A stretch of 64,000 bases of DNA from Volutella citrinella (Eukaryota; Ascomycota; Sordariomycetes; Hypocreales; Nectriaceae). The stretch lies in NCBI GenBank assembly GCA_034401135.1, contig JAWZSP010000008.1:2852001-2916000 (forward strand). The letters are read 5' to 3'. Positions 34,592 to 45,063 of the stretch are shown in pieces; position 1 is the first letter of the stretch, and every line of letters begins with the position of its first letter. Below the pieces are notes generated by a model. It saw only the letters and a program-made list of their open reading frames with translations, was not told the DNA's origin and did no database searches. A program made the translations under genes and the position numbers.

Positions 34592-36509
34592 ATGCCCTAT
34601 TTCTACGCCTGGAAGCCGAGCGACGTCAATGGCACCTGTCACATCTGCCTCTCTGGAATCGGAAAGTTTGAGCGATATCACAACTGTTCGCACCTGAGCC
34701 CCCATCTCTGCGATATCCCTCTCCGGCCTTTGCTGACCATGGGCAGGGGAAGAGCCGGTCTTTACGACCCATCACTTTGATTGCTATGAGTCAACGGGAT
34801 ACAAAAAATCTACTGCTGTCACAAATGTCCACCGGGCCCTGCGTCCCTCAAAGGCAGAAGCGGAGCGACGGGCCGAGGTTCTCGAGGCCAGCCTGATCTC
34901 ACTCCTTGCCAAGGCAACTCCACGTTTACCTACGGAACTGCTCATTCGGATTGCACGTCCGAACTTTTCTGGATTTGTGATTAAGAGCACACTTGAAGCC
35001 ATTGATGAGCAGCTCTCCGACACCAGCTTCGATCTGGTGGATAGGGTCTGGGTCTCCTATGTCTATTTCCATGGGAGACGGTACATTCGACACATCTACA
35101 ATGTTGCGGGCTGTGAAGACGAAGACCAAGCCCGCCTCGCCCGCGGCGACGAGCTCGTTTATGATCCACAGCGAGATGGACCAGCGAACAACGTCTTTGC
35201 GGCTGCTGACTACTGTGGCTTCCTGAAGTTGTTCATCGTCAGCCGTGAAACCGACATGTCTCAGCAGATGCGCCCAGACATCTGGTGGACAGCCTTGACT
35301 GTCAAACGGCATTACATTATGGGCACCCACGACGTAAGCACGCGTTCACATTTCCCTTGCTCCATCGTCTGCTGACAGCGACTGAAAAGGGCGTTAAACT
35401 TCGCTCCCTCGCGATCTATAAGAAGAATCCAAAGCATTGTCTTCTCTGGCCAGAGCCTACCATGTTTCCCTTTCAATTTTCCATTGCACCCATCAACTTT
35501 GCGCGCCAGAGAATCAAGGACCGCGGAAAGCGACGACGAGAAGACGTCTACCGGATGGTTCCCACTTCCCTAGATGACCCAGCCCTCTTTGGAATCTCTT
35601 TTCGCATTGGCAACTATAGCTACAGCAAGGAACATCACCTCGCCTCAATTCATGCGCATGTCCCGGGAGAGGACCTGTCGTTTTATGGTGAGAAGAAGCG
35701 CGACGACTTTTACTTCTGGGCTTTTGTTCCGCTCGAACCCGGTGAAGTCTTGACGGAGATTTGGGTTCGGCAGTCGCATAAAACAAATGCGTTCCTTGTG
35801 AGTTTGAATCGCCCTAGTCCGTCATGTCAGCGACTGTTTCTAATGTGTATAGATGTGCACGAACAAAGGGCGCCTGCACCGAGTCGGAACGTGGCTTTTC
35901 ACCGACTTTTCGTATCCATGGACGCTCCTCTTCAAATCATCCAAGGGACCACGACGCATCCTTTATGACATGTCTGCGCACACCATTGCTTTTGAGCCGT
36001 ACCACGATGACGAGTCTGCCACCTCCAATGTGGCCGGATCGATTCCGCCCCAGGATGACTCAAGCGACAGAGAACAGCCGCTGCATCCGGGGGTCTGGGT
36101 TGACACGCGCAGGATACACTTCTCCGCAGCCTCTCTGGAGAGTATAGCCGCCATAGAACTGTATGAGGGTTTCGAGGATATAATCACTGGCCTTGTCCTC
36201 ACGTACCAAGACGGACATAAGGAACGACTGGGCCATGTCCGCCTAGACAGAGCAGTTGGCAGATTGGAAGTGTCCGACCCCAGCCAGCAAAAGCTGTACT
36301 TCTCCATCACGGAACGGGGCAAGATTGTCTCTACTGCGGTTCAAGTGCACGAACCCCCGCCGCTACCAGCCCCTCATGCGTTCGCTCTGCCGGGCGAGGT
36401 TTTTGGGGTGCCGTTCCAAGGACGACTGGAATTTCTTATCGGCAGAGACGGGCAGGTCCAGGTGCACCATGGTGAAGAGGCAAGCCACGTGCCTCCGTGG
36501 GATGAATGA
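34592..36509 (+). CDS. Fungal protein of unknown function, four exons
   Basis: Exons 34592-34685, 34747-35333, 35390-35797 and 35853-36509 give 581 residues; every junction closes in frame. Intron 1 (GTTCGC...GGGCAG, CTGAC branch) joins KFERYHN to WEEPVFTTHHFDCY. The N-terminus holds a C-x2-C pair (CHICLSG), residues 60-110 are a charged helix (SKAEAERRAEVLEASL), and LPTELLIRIARPNFSGF looks F-box-like but short. The C-terminal 200 residues are beta-rich, with repeated strands such as GLVLTYQDGHKERLGHVRLD and a VPFQGRLEFLIGRDGQVQVH end resembling a jelly-roll or lectin-like fold. I recognise this general type as an expanded group of uncharacterised fungal proteins but cannot assign a function. 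There is no signal peptide or membrane helix. Confidence 0.75.
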
Positions 36510-36945
36510 AGAAGTGACAACCAGAGAGAGAAGTTGGTAATTGAGTACGGAGTCCATGTCCAAAATATACATTTCATCAGATGGCACCACACACCGGTTT
36601 TTGCATCAGCGTACCCTGCGGAGTCTACTCGGAAGAAAGATGAGCTGGAGGCTAAAACAGAAAATTGAAAAGGTTTCGCCCCAGGGCCTCCCCGCATGAC
36701 GTGCCCAATTAGCTGATTGGAATGTGTTTACAGTTTGTCGTGTCTGTCGCTAGTGCAGCGCCATGATTCATCTTGCTCCGGAGGCGTCGGGTAATGACGT
36801 AGTGCATTCGCTGCTCCCAGCTAACAGCCACCTCGCTCCGACGTCCATCTTGATCTTGACATTTCCCCTCAACACACCACATTTGACCATCTTTGAGGCC
36901 TCCCTGACATACCAATTGCATTACCGAATCGACCCAGAAGACAGA

Positions 36946-37470
36946 ATGTATCTCCCGACTGCGCAGAACGTGCTGGCTGCAGGCCTGGCACTGACGGGTA
37001 CCTTCAAGAGCTGTATGGCCCCCAAATAAATCATGCAAGCTGCTGCAGCCCAGAGATGAGCTGAGATGGGGAAAGCTGACCAAGTGACACGTCGCAGCAT
37101 CCACCGTTAGCGAGGGAAAAGTCCTAGACTACGCGGTGGAGAAGTGCATCGACGCCGACGGCAACCAGCGATGCACCAAGCCCTTTGTCGTGACCAAGTC
37201 GACGTGCTACAAGCTGGAATGGTCGACTGAGGGCGCCCTCTCGCACACTACCGCCGAGGTACGCGACGCTGGGTCTAACGAGATTGTCTTCTACCGCGAC
37301 ACGGACGGGGAATGGACCGCCGAGAAGGGCGAGGTACGCGTGTCTCAGCTTCCAGCCGACTCCTGATTTACCGACTGACAAATACATAGCTGGTCTACAT
37401 CGACTTCAAGCCCAAGACCCCAGGTTCGGGCAACTCGACGGTTGAGTACAAGGTCACCACGTGCGAATAG
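36946..37470 (+). CDS. Small secreted cysteine-containing protein
   Basis: Three exons (36946-36997, 37098-37333, 37390-37470) encode 122 residues. The first exon is MYLPTAQNVLAAGLALT, a short possible signal peptide. Intron 1 (GTACCT...CGCAG with GCTGAC branch) joins it to ASTVSEGKVLDYAVEKC; intron 2 is GTACGC...CATAG. The mature part has four Cys (about residues 34, 43, 54 and 121) and alternating polar strands (STAEGALSHTT-like, SNEIVFYRDTDGEW, STVEYKVTTCE), suggesting a small disulfide-bonded beta protein. Size, Cys content and secretion are those of effector-like or antimicrobial-like proteins, but no family is recognised. It sits 0.7 kb left of the cluster methyltransferase and may or may not belong with it. 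Confidence 0.65.
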
Positions 37471-38161
37471 AGGCGGGAAGCAATGGGATGGGCCTTACAA
37501 GGCGCTGTGGTGAAGGAGCTAGCTAGGAGTTGGTGGAGAATGACTGGGGATGGCCCGGAGAGAAGCCTCCTGCGGATGATGCCCGCCCACCCGCGATCCC
37601 GGCACTGCAAGTAATATGCTAATAATCCTCTGTTTTCCCGAGTGCGTCCCAAAAATGGAATTGATGTTACATGTACCCGCCCTTGTCCTGACAACCTGCA
37701 TGACCTCCCACTGAATTGGCAGCCTGAGTGGAATGATATGATGCCCGCTTCCTCAAAAGCCCGAGTGGGCCCTTCTCCTCGATCGTGACAAATTAGTCTA
37801 GGCACTCAGCCCTGTCTCTGGAAACCCCGGCATGGCCCAGTTCTGATGGCCCGAGGAGCTGTGTCGGCCCTCGCCTTTTGGGACGAGGCGCCTGCGTGGC
37901 AGCACCGGCACGCGACAGGGGGAGAGCCTGATTGCCGGCCCCAAGGCGTACTTTTGTCGCTGAGCTTTGTACGCGAAGGGCATCAATCCAAATCATTCGC
38001 GCCTATTCAAGCAGACCCGCAGCACAGCCATCGATTCGGGAGCTATCTGGCCATTAGCAGCAGCAGCAGCAGCAGGTTCTAGGGGCCCCAATTGCATCGA
38101 AAATAGAGCCGAGTAGCCAGAAGCCATCACCACCAGAGACATTCTGCTTCAGGTTGACGCC
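37471..38161. other. Promoter region of the cluster methyltransferase, with AGC microsatellite
   Basis: This gap of about 690 bases carries an (AGC)n run of about seven units at 38056-38076, some 90 bases before the next ATG. No other gene is supported. Confidence 0.6.
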
Positions 38162-39046
38162 ATGGCCGGACACGAAATTGACGAAAACAAAAAGCTCCAG
38201 GCCTATTACTCAAGGACAGACACAATTTTCTGGTTCGACAAAGTACTCGGCGGCGCCCGCCACTTTGGCTACTATGAGAAGGACCAATTGAACCCGTTCC
38301 CGCTGGGCAAGGCATTGGAGCGCATGGAGGAGCAGCTCTTCAAGGGCTTGAAGCTGGAAGCCGGCGCAAAGGTCCTGGATGCTGGATGCGGAACCGGACA
38401 GCCCGCGCGATACATGGCCGGGCAAGGCCTGCAAGTGACAGCCATCGATGTCGTCCCGAGGCACATCACGCTGGCCCAGAAGCACGCCGACGCGCGCAAG
38501 GGATCCATCGACTTTCGCCTGATGGACTACCATCACCTGGAGCCTCTGCAGGATGCCACCTACGACGGAGTCTACACGATTGAGTCCTTCGTCCACGCAA
38601 GTGACCCGGATGCCGTGCTGGCCAGCTTCTTCCGCATCTTGAAGCCTGGGGGCCGCATCGTGATGCACGAGTACGAGAACTCGCTGAGCCAGACGGACAA
38701 GGCCGAAGTGTCGGACCGGCTGAAGCACAACATGAAGAAGATGAACGACGCATTCTACATGCCCACCCACGAGATCTCCACGCCGGGTGCCTTGAAGAGC
38801 ATGCTGGAAAAGGCTGGCTTCGTCGATGTCGAGGTGCGCGACCTGACTGAAAACGTCAGCCCCATGACACGGCTCAACTACATGATTTGCATTGTGCCGT
38901 TCTACATGGTTACGTTCCTCCGGCTGGAAAAGTACTTCATCAATGTCCTGGGCGCAGTGCAGCTGCACTCGATCCGCGGCATCTGGAAATATCTGCAGAT
39001 CACGGCCAGGAAGCCGGACCAGCCTCGTGCTATGCAGCAGGAATAG
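38162..39046 (+). CDS. SAM-dependent small-molecule methyltransferase, Erg6-like
   Basis: One exon, 294 residues. The N-terminal region (YYSRTDTIFWFDKVLGGARHF and FGYYEKDQLNPF) and the class I motif I (KVLDAGCGTGQPARYMA) place it with the sterol C24/tocopherol-type methyltransferases. TAIDVVPRHI gives the acidic residue of motif II, YDGVYTIESFVHASD is motif IV and RILKPGGRIVMHEY is motif post-II. It is shorter than true Erg6 (about 380 residues) and lacks the full sterol C-terminal domain. FYMVTFLRLEKYFINVLG may form a hydrophobic lid or membrane contact. It is probably a tailoring enzyme that methylates an O, N or C of a lipophilic product. It is tail-to-tail with the acyltransferase, 110 bases apart, on the left flank of the PKS cluster. 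Confidence 0.85.
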   Translation: MAGHEIDENKKLQAYYSRTDTIFWFDKVLGGARHFGYYEKDQLNPFPLGKALERMEEQLFKGLKLEAGAKVLDAGCGTGQPARYMAGQGLQVTAIDVVPRHITLAQKHADARKGSIDFRLMDYHHLEPLQDATYDGVYTIESFVHASDPDAVLASFFRILKPGGRIVMHEYENSLSQTDKAEVSDRLKHNMKKMNDAFYMPTHEISTPGALKSMLEKAGFVDVEVRDLTENVSPMTRLNYMICIVPFYMVTFLRLEKYFINVLGAVQLHSIRGIWKYLQITARKPDQPRAMQQE

Positions 39047-39156
39047 GCGCCTTTGGACAAGCTAGACCGCGACAGTCTTTATCAATAGTACTGAATACCC
39101 ATTTAAACAGGCAAATAATTTCTCTCGTATTGTATAGTGAGGTAGATGTATCAAAA

Positions 39157-40614
39157 CTAAAATACGTGCATGGCATATTGCCCAAACTCCTCGTCATCTA
39201 GCAAGTAGTCCAATTCGTCATCAAAACAGCCACACACAATTTCTGCACCGCCTTGAGACTTGGTCGGCATGATGAAGCAAATTCTCAGATACCGGTTAAA
39301 GTCGTCCATCAGAGGCCGGATAGCGTCGGCCCTGCCCCCGTTGCCAAACACCTGGCTCCCGAAGGATCCCTTCGCGGCTGGGACGCTCAGCAGAGACGTG
39401 ATGAGCATCTGCTCACTATCAATTGGGTTTGCTCTAAGGTCATACCGACGGTAGTCAGGCATGCTTCTAGCCAGCGTGTATGCATCCATGGCTGTGTCGG
39501 GGTTGACGCCGCTGGCGTTCTCACGGACGACCTTTGCCACGGAGGCGACAGATGTCTTGTCCGAGGTCAGCGATGACATGCGCTGCGAGGACTGAGAAAT
39601 CAAGACGACGTTTCCAAGGTAGGTTGGTGGGAGGGACAGGAATGATCTGCCGTCCAGAGTCATTTCTAGGTTCGCGTCGACATCTGCCACCTCGCCATGC
39701 TTGGCCAACTTCGTCGCCTGCCGTGCCTTCATCAAGGCGCGCCAGGCTAGCGCAACCACAGCATCGTTGCCAGACACCTGGGAGCCGCCATCTTGTCGGA
39801 GGCAAGCCTTTTTGAGGTCTATGAACTTGGTGGGAGGAATGTAAAACACATGCGTGTTCATGGTGCGCTGAGGCGGCGGGCTTAGCGTTGGGGGTATGAA
39901 GCCATCCATCTGTACGGGCTCCGGAGTGAGGCCCAAGATCTTCCAGGCAGTTGGGTCAATATCCTCAGGTGCTTTCTTCGGCTCGGTCTTGGACCATGCA
40001 TCCTCAAGGGATTGACGATCAAAACTGTCCTCTGGCAGCGTCAGAGCCTGCACGGGAGGAGCACCATTCTCAACCTGCAGACTCGCGCAGTTGTCGCCCC
40101 AGCACTTGAAGATGATGCCTTCCGCTGTGCCGTCCGCCGCCGAGTGAAAGGCAGCAGAAGCGATGATGCATCCGCCGGGGATGAAGTTGGCCTGCGCGAC
40201 AAACACATCTGCGCCGTTGTCGACGCTTGGGGCAAAATCCGCCCAGAGGAGGTCTTCGTCGCTAAACTCATCGGCGGGGAAGCCACACGCCTTGAGCTCA
40301 GCGTAGCTCACCGCCGAGCCAAGGTCCTTGAACTTTAGCTGCGGAGGTGGAGGGCCATCAGCCTCGATCGGGGAATATCGAATCTCCAGCTGGCCGGGCT
40401 TTGCACTAGGGGCGTCACTGGGCTGCCAGTGGACCTTGCCATTGAGCCATGGGAACTGGAGAAAGGTCTTGTGCAGGCCCTTCTGGAGCACGGTGAAGGC
40501 GTCTTGCGGGCTAACGGAAGGCTTTAGGGGAATGTATAGAGAGATTCTACAATAATGACGGGGTGGGAGGTGGTCCAAGGGACCGAGAGTGATACAGCTC
40601 GGCTCTGGGGTCAT
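39157..40614 (-). CDS. HXXXD acyltransferase (PF02458, TRI101-like)
   Basis: Intronless, 485 residues from MTPEPSCITLGP; the open frame continues upstream without an ATG. The catalytic HXXXD is HSAAD (His157, Asp161), in the context SAAFHSAADGTAEG. The N-terminal LGPLDHLPPRHYCRISLYIP block and the mid-protein VSGNDAVVALAWRALMKAR block are those of fungal trichothecene 3-O-acetyltransferase-like enzymes. The usual DFGWG loop is replaced by a more open SQVFGNGGRAD stretch, so structural positioning there may differ. Such cytosolic enzymes move an acyl group from acyl-CoA to an alcohol or amine of a secondary metabolite. The gene is placed between the methyltransferase and the cluster regulator, which supports a tailoring role; donor and acceptor are unknown. 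Confidence 0.87.
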   Translation of the reverse strand: MTPEPSCITLGPLDHLPPRHYCRISLYIPLKPSVSPQDAFTVLQKGLHKTFLQFPWLNGKVHWQPSDAPSAKPGQLEIRYSPIEADGPPPPQLKFKDLGSAVSYAELKACGFPADEFSDEDLLWADFAPSVDNGADVFVAQANFIPGGCIIASAAFHSAADGTAEGIIFKCWGDNCASLQVENGAPPVQALTLPEDSFDRQSLEDAWSKTEPKKAPEDIDPTAWKILGLTPEPVQMDGFIPPTLSPPPQRTMNTHVFYIPPTKFIDLKKACLRQDGGSQVSGNDAVVALAWRALMKARQATKLAKHGEVADVDANLEMTLDGRSFLSLPPTYLGNVVLISQSSQRMSSLTSDKTSVASVAKVVRENASGVNPDTAMDAYTLARSMPDYRRYDLRANPIDSEQMLITSLLSVPAAKGSFGSQVFGNGGRADAIRPLMDDFNRYLRICFIMPTKSQGGAEIVCGCFDDELDYLLDDEEFGQYAMHVF

Positions 40615-42246
40615 GGTACTGTAGTGAATAGCGTGGACTGGGGAAGCTGAGGAGAAGGCTATGGGCACTGGATTTTTGATTGACTGTTCAAGGCGGATGG
40701 TCGCCGGGGGATAATGACTATTCTCCGTCGTCTTACGGCCTACCCTAGCTCTATGTCATCGAATCGTAGCCGGTTGCTTCACAAATAGTCCTATTGCAGT
40801 CAGTGTCAGAAGCTTCTCCACCAAGCAAAGCTGCACTGTCCCCATTCCATCTTACGACAGGGGGCAGGCCCTCTGCGACGTCTGCGCTGTCACCCGATCT
40901 GGGCCTGCCCCGAGCCTACCTGAAAATTAGCGAGTTGTCCAGTGCATAGCCCCTTGGCATCCATGAGGTATCGTATGTCATCTCATGCAGCCCGCCTCCC
41001 CCATTGGACTGGAGGCGAGTATCGGCCCATCATGTTAGTGCAGTAGGTGGATCGGTGTTTCGGGCACTACCAAGACTGCCACCCAATCAACCACCCCTGG
41101 ACCGTCCGGGTATCTCAAGCTACCCGAGCGAACTATGCCTACTCGCGGTAGACCGTGTAAGCACACGCAATCCTGGTGGAGGGTGCCTAGCCCCTTCAGC
41201 CCTACCTCCCGCTCCTGGCAGCCCTCGAAGGTACCCATCAGGTGATGCTGTTCTCGAAGGAGGCCACTCGGAGAGTTCCTTGTCCTTAGACACTATATTA
41301 GCGGTTGAGAAGCAGCCCATTGTGGCATCTGAGGCATGACAAATAGGAACAAAAGGCGGTATTTCAGGATCCAAGTCATTTTGCGGCACTTGTGTCTCTG
41401 CGCCAGATGATCCACGGGGTACGTGCGGGCCCTGGCGATGCATCCCCACAGAGAGACGCCAGAAAACTTGTTGGGGCACTCGTTGCCTTGGCCGGCTGTG
41501 TCGTGGTCGCATGAAATGAAGTCAGTGAAACGATAGTATCAGCAGTTGCGCCGGCTACCGGCTCTCAATATAGAAACTGTCATTAGTTCCCGGCCATTAG
41601 TTGGCAACCCCCGAGCGGGACCAAGAAACGGAGGGAGCAAAGCTCGTCTCCCTTGACGCAAATAGTTAGATCCCGTCTCAGATGATCTCCACTTACCGGG
41701 CTGTGAGATTCCTCCCAGGAGAGCCGACATCCACAGCCGACATCCATACCATCCCCGCTGGCGCGAGTCTATTATGCATGCCTACCTTGGAATTCCATTT
41801 CCAGCCCAAGGGGGTCATGCCAGGGGTCGCTTAGCCACTGTGAGGGAGAGATGAGGGTGCGTTAAAGACATCACCAAGGCCTTACCAGGCCGTGCAGCAC
41901 GGGCTGTGCCGGTGAATACTTATGTCGCATCGATGCACTGCCTATCACTGTGGATATCTGCAGAACGATAGATAGCTCTGAGTCAGCTGACTATAACTCG
42001 TCCTCGGTCATTTCTGTTTGCCCTGCCCGCGTATTGCCTTGCTCATGGCGAGGAAAGTCTCCGTGGACTGTCATTTATGGTTAGCGTTCCATGCCGGCTC
42101 TCCGTCGCATCGGGCTGTCGGGCTTACGCGTTTTCCTTGTTCGTCCTATCCTGCAAGCCATTTTCCGGCGCGATAGACATTTCGGCCCTCGAAACACTAT
42201 CCGCATCCCAGCTAGTAACACTGGCTCATCCAAGCCCGAGGGCGCC
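40615..42246. other. Intergenic between acyltransferase and regulator, small tandem duplication
   Basis: This 1.6 kb divergent promoter region has no convincing gene. A 12-base word AGCCGACATCCA occurs twice head to tail near 41725-41748. An open frame on the + strand reaches left of the regulator start to 42091 and could extend its N-terminus by 52 codons. Confidence 0.55.
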
Positions 42247-43708
42247 ATGTTTGGCACTATCCGATACAACGAGGACACCAAGGACAATGAGTTTGTGAAG
42301 CTTGCAGTTGCACCCGAGAATCCCAATGGCACGCAGAACCGAGCGACTATTAGGACGGCTTGCGACTTGTGCCGCTCGCGCAAGGTTGGTGGCGCCCATA
42401 CATACTTCAGCATTGTATGCGACATGCTGACTCTCGGATAGCTGAAATGCAGTGGCGATAATGAGAAATGCGATCGATGTCTAGCGTCCTCGAGCGAATG
42501 CACCTACACTACGAATTCAGCAATTGGAGGTGGCCGCAAGAGGCAGGGAGAATCCAGCAGTCACTCACGAGCGCCTTCAGATGCGCATCGAAAACACGGA
42601 CGGCTTGTGCGACGGCAGACGTCCAAGAAGTCGGCCGACAGAGATGGAAAACGCTCAGCAGCAAGAGATGGAGGCAATGAGCACGCAGGAGCCAATGCGG
42701 TTTTTCAGTTCGACGGCTCAGACGAATGGGTAGAGCCAGGCCTCCATCCAGCCCCCGAAGAGCGCTGGCAGGATGTTGCTGGTAACAACGTGACGAGTTT
42801 CCTCGCAACCCTCGTCGACCCCGCGCTGTTGGATGTGGACTGCTCTTATAACTTTGAAAATGGTACGAGTTCCGAGGTGTCACATGCATGTCATGCGGTT
42901 TCAGAGGAGGGCCGGAAGCTAACTGCTCCTCTTAGGTCCCTGGGCCGGCCCAGATGATGTCGCAGACAGAGCAGACACTGTCTTGACTCAAAGCCCATTG
43001 TTTGGCTCTCGCCAGGGCTCTCACACCGGGATTATGCCGACGCCTAGGAGTTTGTCAATATCAGCATCAGAGTTGCAAACACCCGAGTCGTGCGAGCTTG
43101 ACACATCGCCCGGCAACACGTCTGCGTATATGCCGGCCTCGGCTGGTAGACGCAGAGCTGATGTGGCGCATCTGGCATCATCCTGTGACGAGGAGATGCC
43201 GTGCATGAACTCTATGAACCAGCTCCTCGAGCTTATTGGCGCACGGCGCGCGGGAGATGTTTCATTCGGCCTCGATCTCCTCCTGCAGTGTCTCGCAGAC
43301 GGCATCCAATCCTGCAGAAAGGTCCTGTCATGCACAAAATGCAACGGCCCTCAAACCTTCCCTATGCTCCTCGCTATAATCGGACAAAATCTCCACATGC
43401 TGGCCCAGAAGATCTGCAATATAGTGCTTCTGTCTGATCAGGGAGTATCCGGGGAGCTCCTCAGTGGGGACCATGCAGGCACAATGTGGATAGGTCGATA
43501 CAGCGTTGCACTCCCGAGACTGCGTTCGCAGCTACTCTACAGCGCCGTCTCGATCCATACGTCTGAGCTCCGGATGCTTCTGAGGGAACTGCAACAGCGA
43601 ATCGGGTCCAAGCCAGGGGTGCAGGCGGTACTGCCACCCGATGACAGCTTAAACGAGATCTGCTCCTTGGTGGCCCAGGTATGCCAGCCTGTCACGGGCA
43701 CGATGTGA
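42247..43708 (+). CDS. Zn(II)2Cys6 transcription factor, AflR-like; probable cluster regulator
   Basis: Exons 42247-42384, 42442-42862 and 42936-43708 give 443 residues. The first intron splits the zinc cluster, and removal gives CDLCRSRKLKCSGDNEKCDR followed by CLASSSECTY: Cys spacing 2-6-6-2-6 starting near residue 39. A basic, Ser-rich linker (KSADRDGKRSAARDGG) follows, as in AflR. The C-terminal half has LLQCLADGIQSCRKVLSCTK and ICNIVLLSDQGV, features of the AflR-type C-terminal domain. AflR-like proteins bind palindromic TCG/CGA-type sites as dimers and activate their own cluster; here that is inferred from the position 1.35 kb upstream of the PKS. An alternative ATG at 42091 is in frame. 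Confidence 0.88.
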
Positions 43709-45063
43709 ATGAACGAATCACTGCGTCTTATGAAACTGGCGTTGCTAGCGTTGACTTTGTTTGCGATATACACGCGGCACAGGACGGCTGGTCCTTGTCC
43801 TGAGATAAACGAACTGGGTTAATTGGGGATAATTTACATCATGATACTTTATAGTCTATAGATACTTGGAAAAACTAGAAAATTGTACAATTGACAAAAC
43901 GACTCAACTGATCTGCCCGAGACACTCGATCGATTCAACACCACGGTTTATGGCGGGAGAGGGGCTCTGAGTTGTCGGACGCGGGCAACTCATCACGCAA
44001 ACAAACACACCGAATAGGCATTTCGTCCAGATCAGGCCAGTATTTGACGCAAGTAACATCAGGCCAAGGGCCTTGATTGTTGGTGGATCGCAATCCCAGT
44101 CACCAACTTCCAGGATGCCAAAGCACATTCGGCGGTGACGCGACCTGCCAACTGCCTATGTGAATTGCTTCTTCGACAATTGTCCAGCAATAGAATGCTG
44201 GGGTATCGGCCCTCCATTTTGGGTCAGAAACACACCACAAACAGTCGCATCTGTCCCAGAGAGCAGTCCCCACTAGGACGCACATGGCATGTCGTAAGCG
44301 AGTCAAGCATCCGCAAGGCACGTCCACGGTGATGACAGGGATACCGCTGCACGAAACAGCCCGGCAAGTCGTCCTCCCGCACCCGGCAAGCACACGGCAT
44401 GCAATCCCAGCACGCCCACCTTCGGGAAGCACCGCCCACTCCTGACAAAATTTCCCTTTTCAGACGGCTCCGAGATCCTGGCTCCCAACCCCCATCCGGA
44501 GTTTTTGCTACTAGCCCAGCGGGAGAAAAGTCCGTTGGGCCATTGTCGGAATCTCCCGCACTTGCATCGTCCTGCCAATCCGCCGATCGAACGACTCAGC
44601 CCAGCTGATGGGGAAACCACGTCCTCTGCTGCGTGGAGAGGCCCCCTCGCTTTACACACACCCAGATCAGTCGCCCCCATGCCGACAATAGGACCCGTTG
44701 ACTAGGCAGTTGATGAGTGAATTCGCCTCGCGGGCGTCTCAATCGGTATGTATCGCGATGGATTCTGAGGCGGTGTGAGTGGGCCCGAGGTGTGAGACTG
44801 AGTATCAAATGCACGATGGGAGTGAGCGAACCGGATGGTGCCTGCATCCAGACTAGATACTGTCGCCGTGTTCCGTTTTCTGTTCGCCGTACCTCCTGCT
44901 CAATGACAACAGAGCAGTGATTCATATATTCCTCAGCACCCAGTAGAATCCAAACCAAAACTATCAGTTCCAAATACGCCCAAGATATCCATTTGTATCC
45001 CCTTGCCCTCTCACCTCCCTACCCTACGCCTCCAATATACCTCCACCCCCATCTCCAACCAGC
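43709..45063. other. PKS promoter region
   Basis: About 1.35 kb between the regulator and the PKS. No gene is supported. TCGATCGA (43926-43933) and TCGGTATGTATCGCGA (near 44750) are half-palindromes that a Zn2Cys6 factor might read, but neither is an exact AflR site. A pyrimidine-rich leader (about 45000-45060) precedes the PKS ATG. Confidence 0.5.

Noticed and set aside
36709..37104. A 131-codon minus-strand frame with several Cys
   Set aside because: It covers the first exon and intron of the small secreted protein gene, whose splice sites and frame close well on the + strand.
38056..38076. The AGC microsatellite as a coding repeat
   Set aside because: It lies upstream of the methyltransferase ATG, with stops in the frames that would join it.
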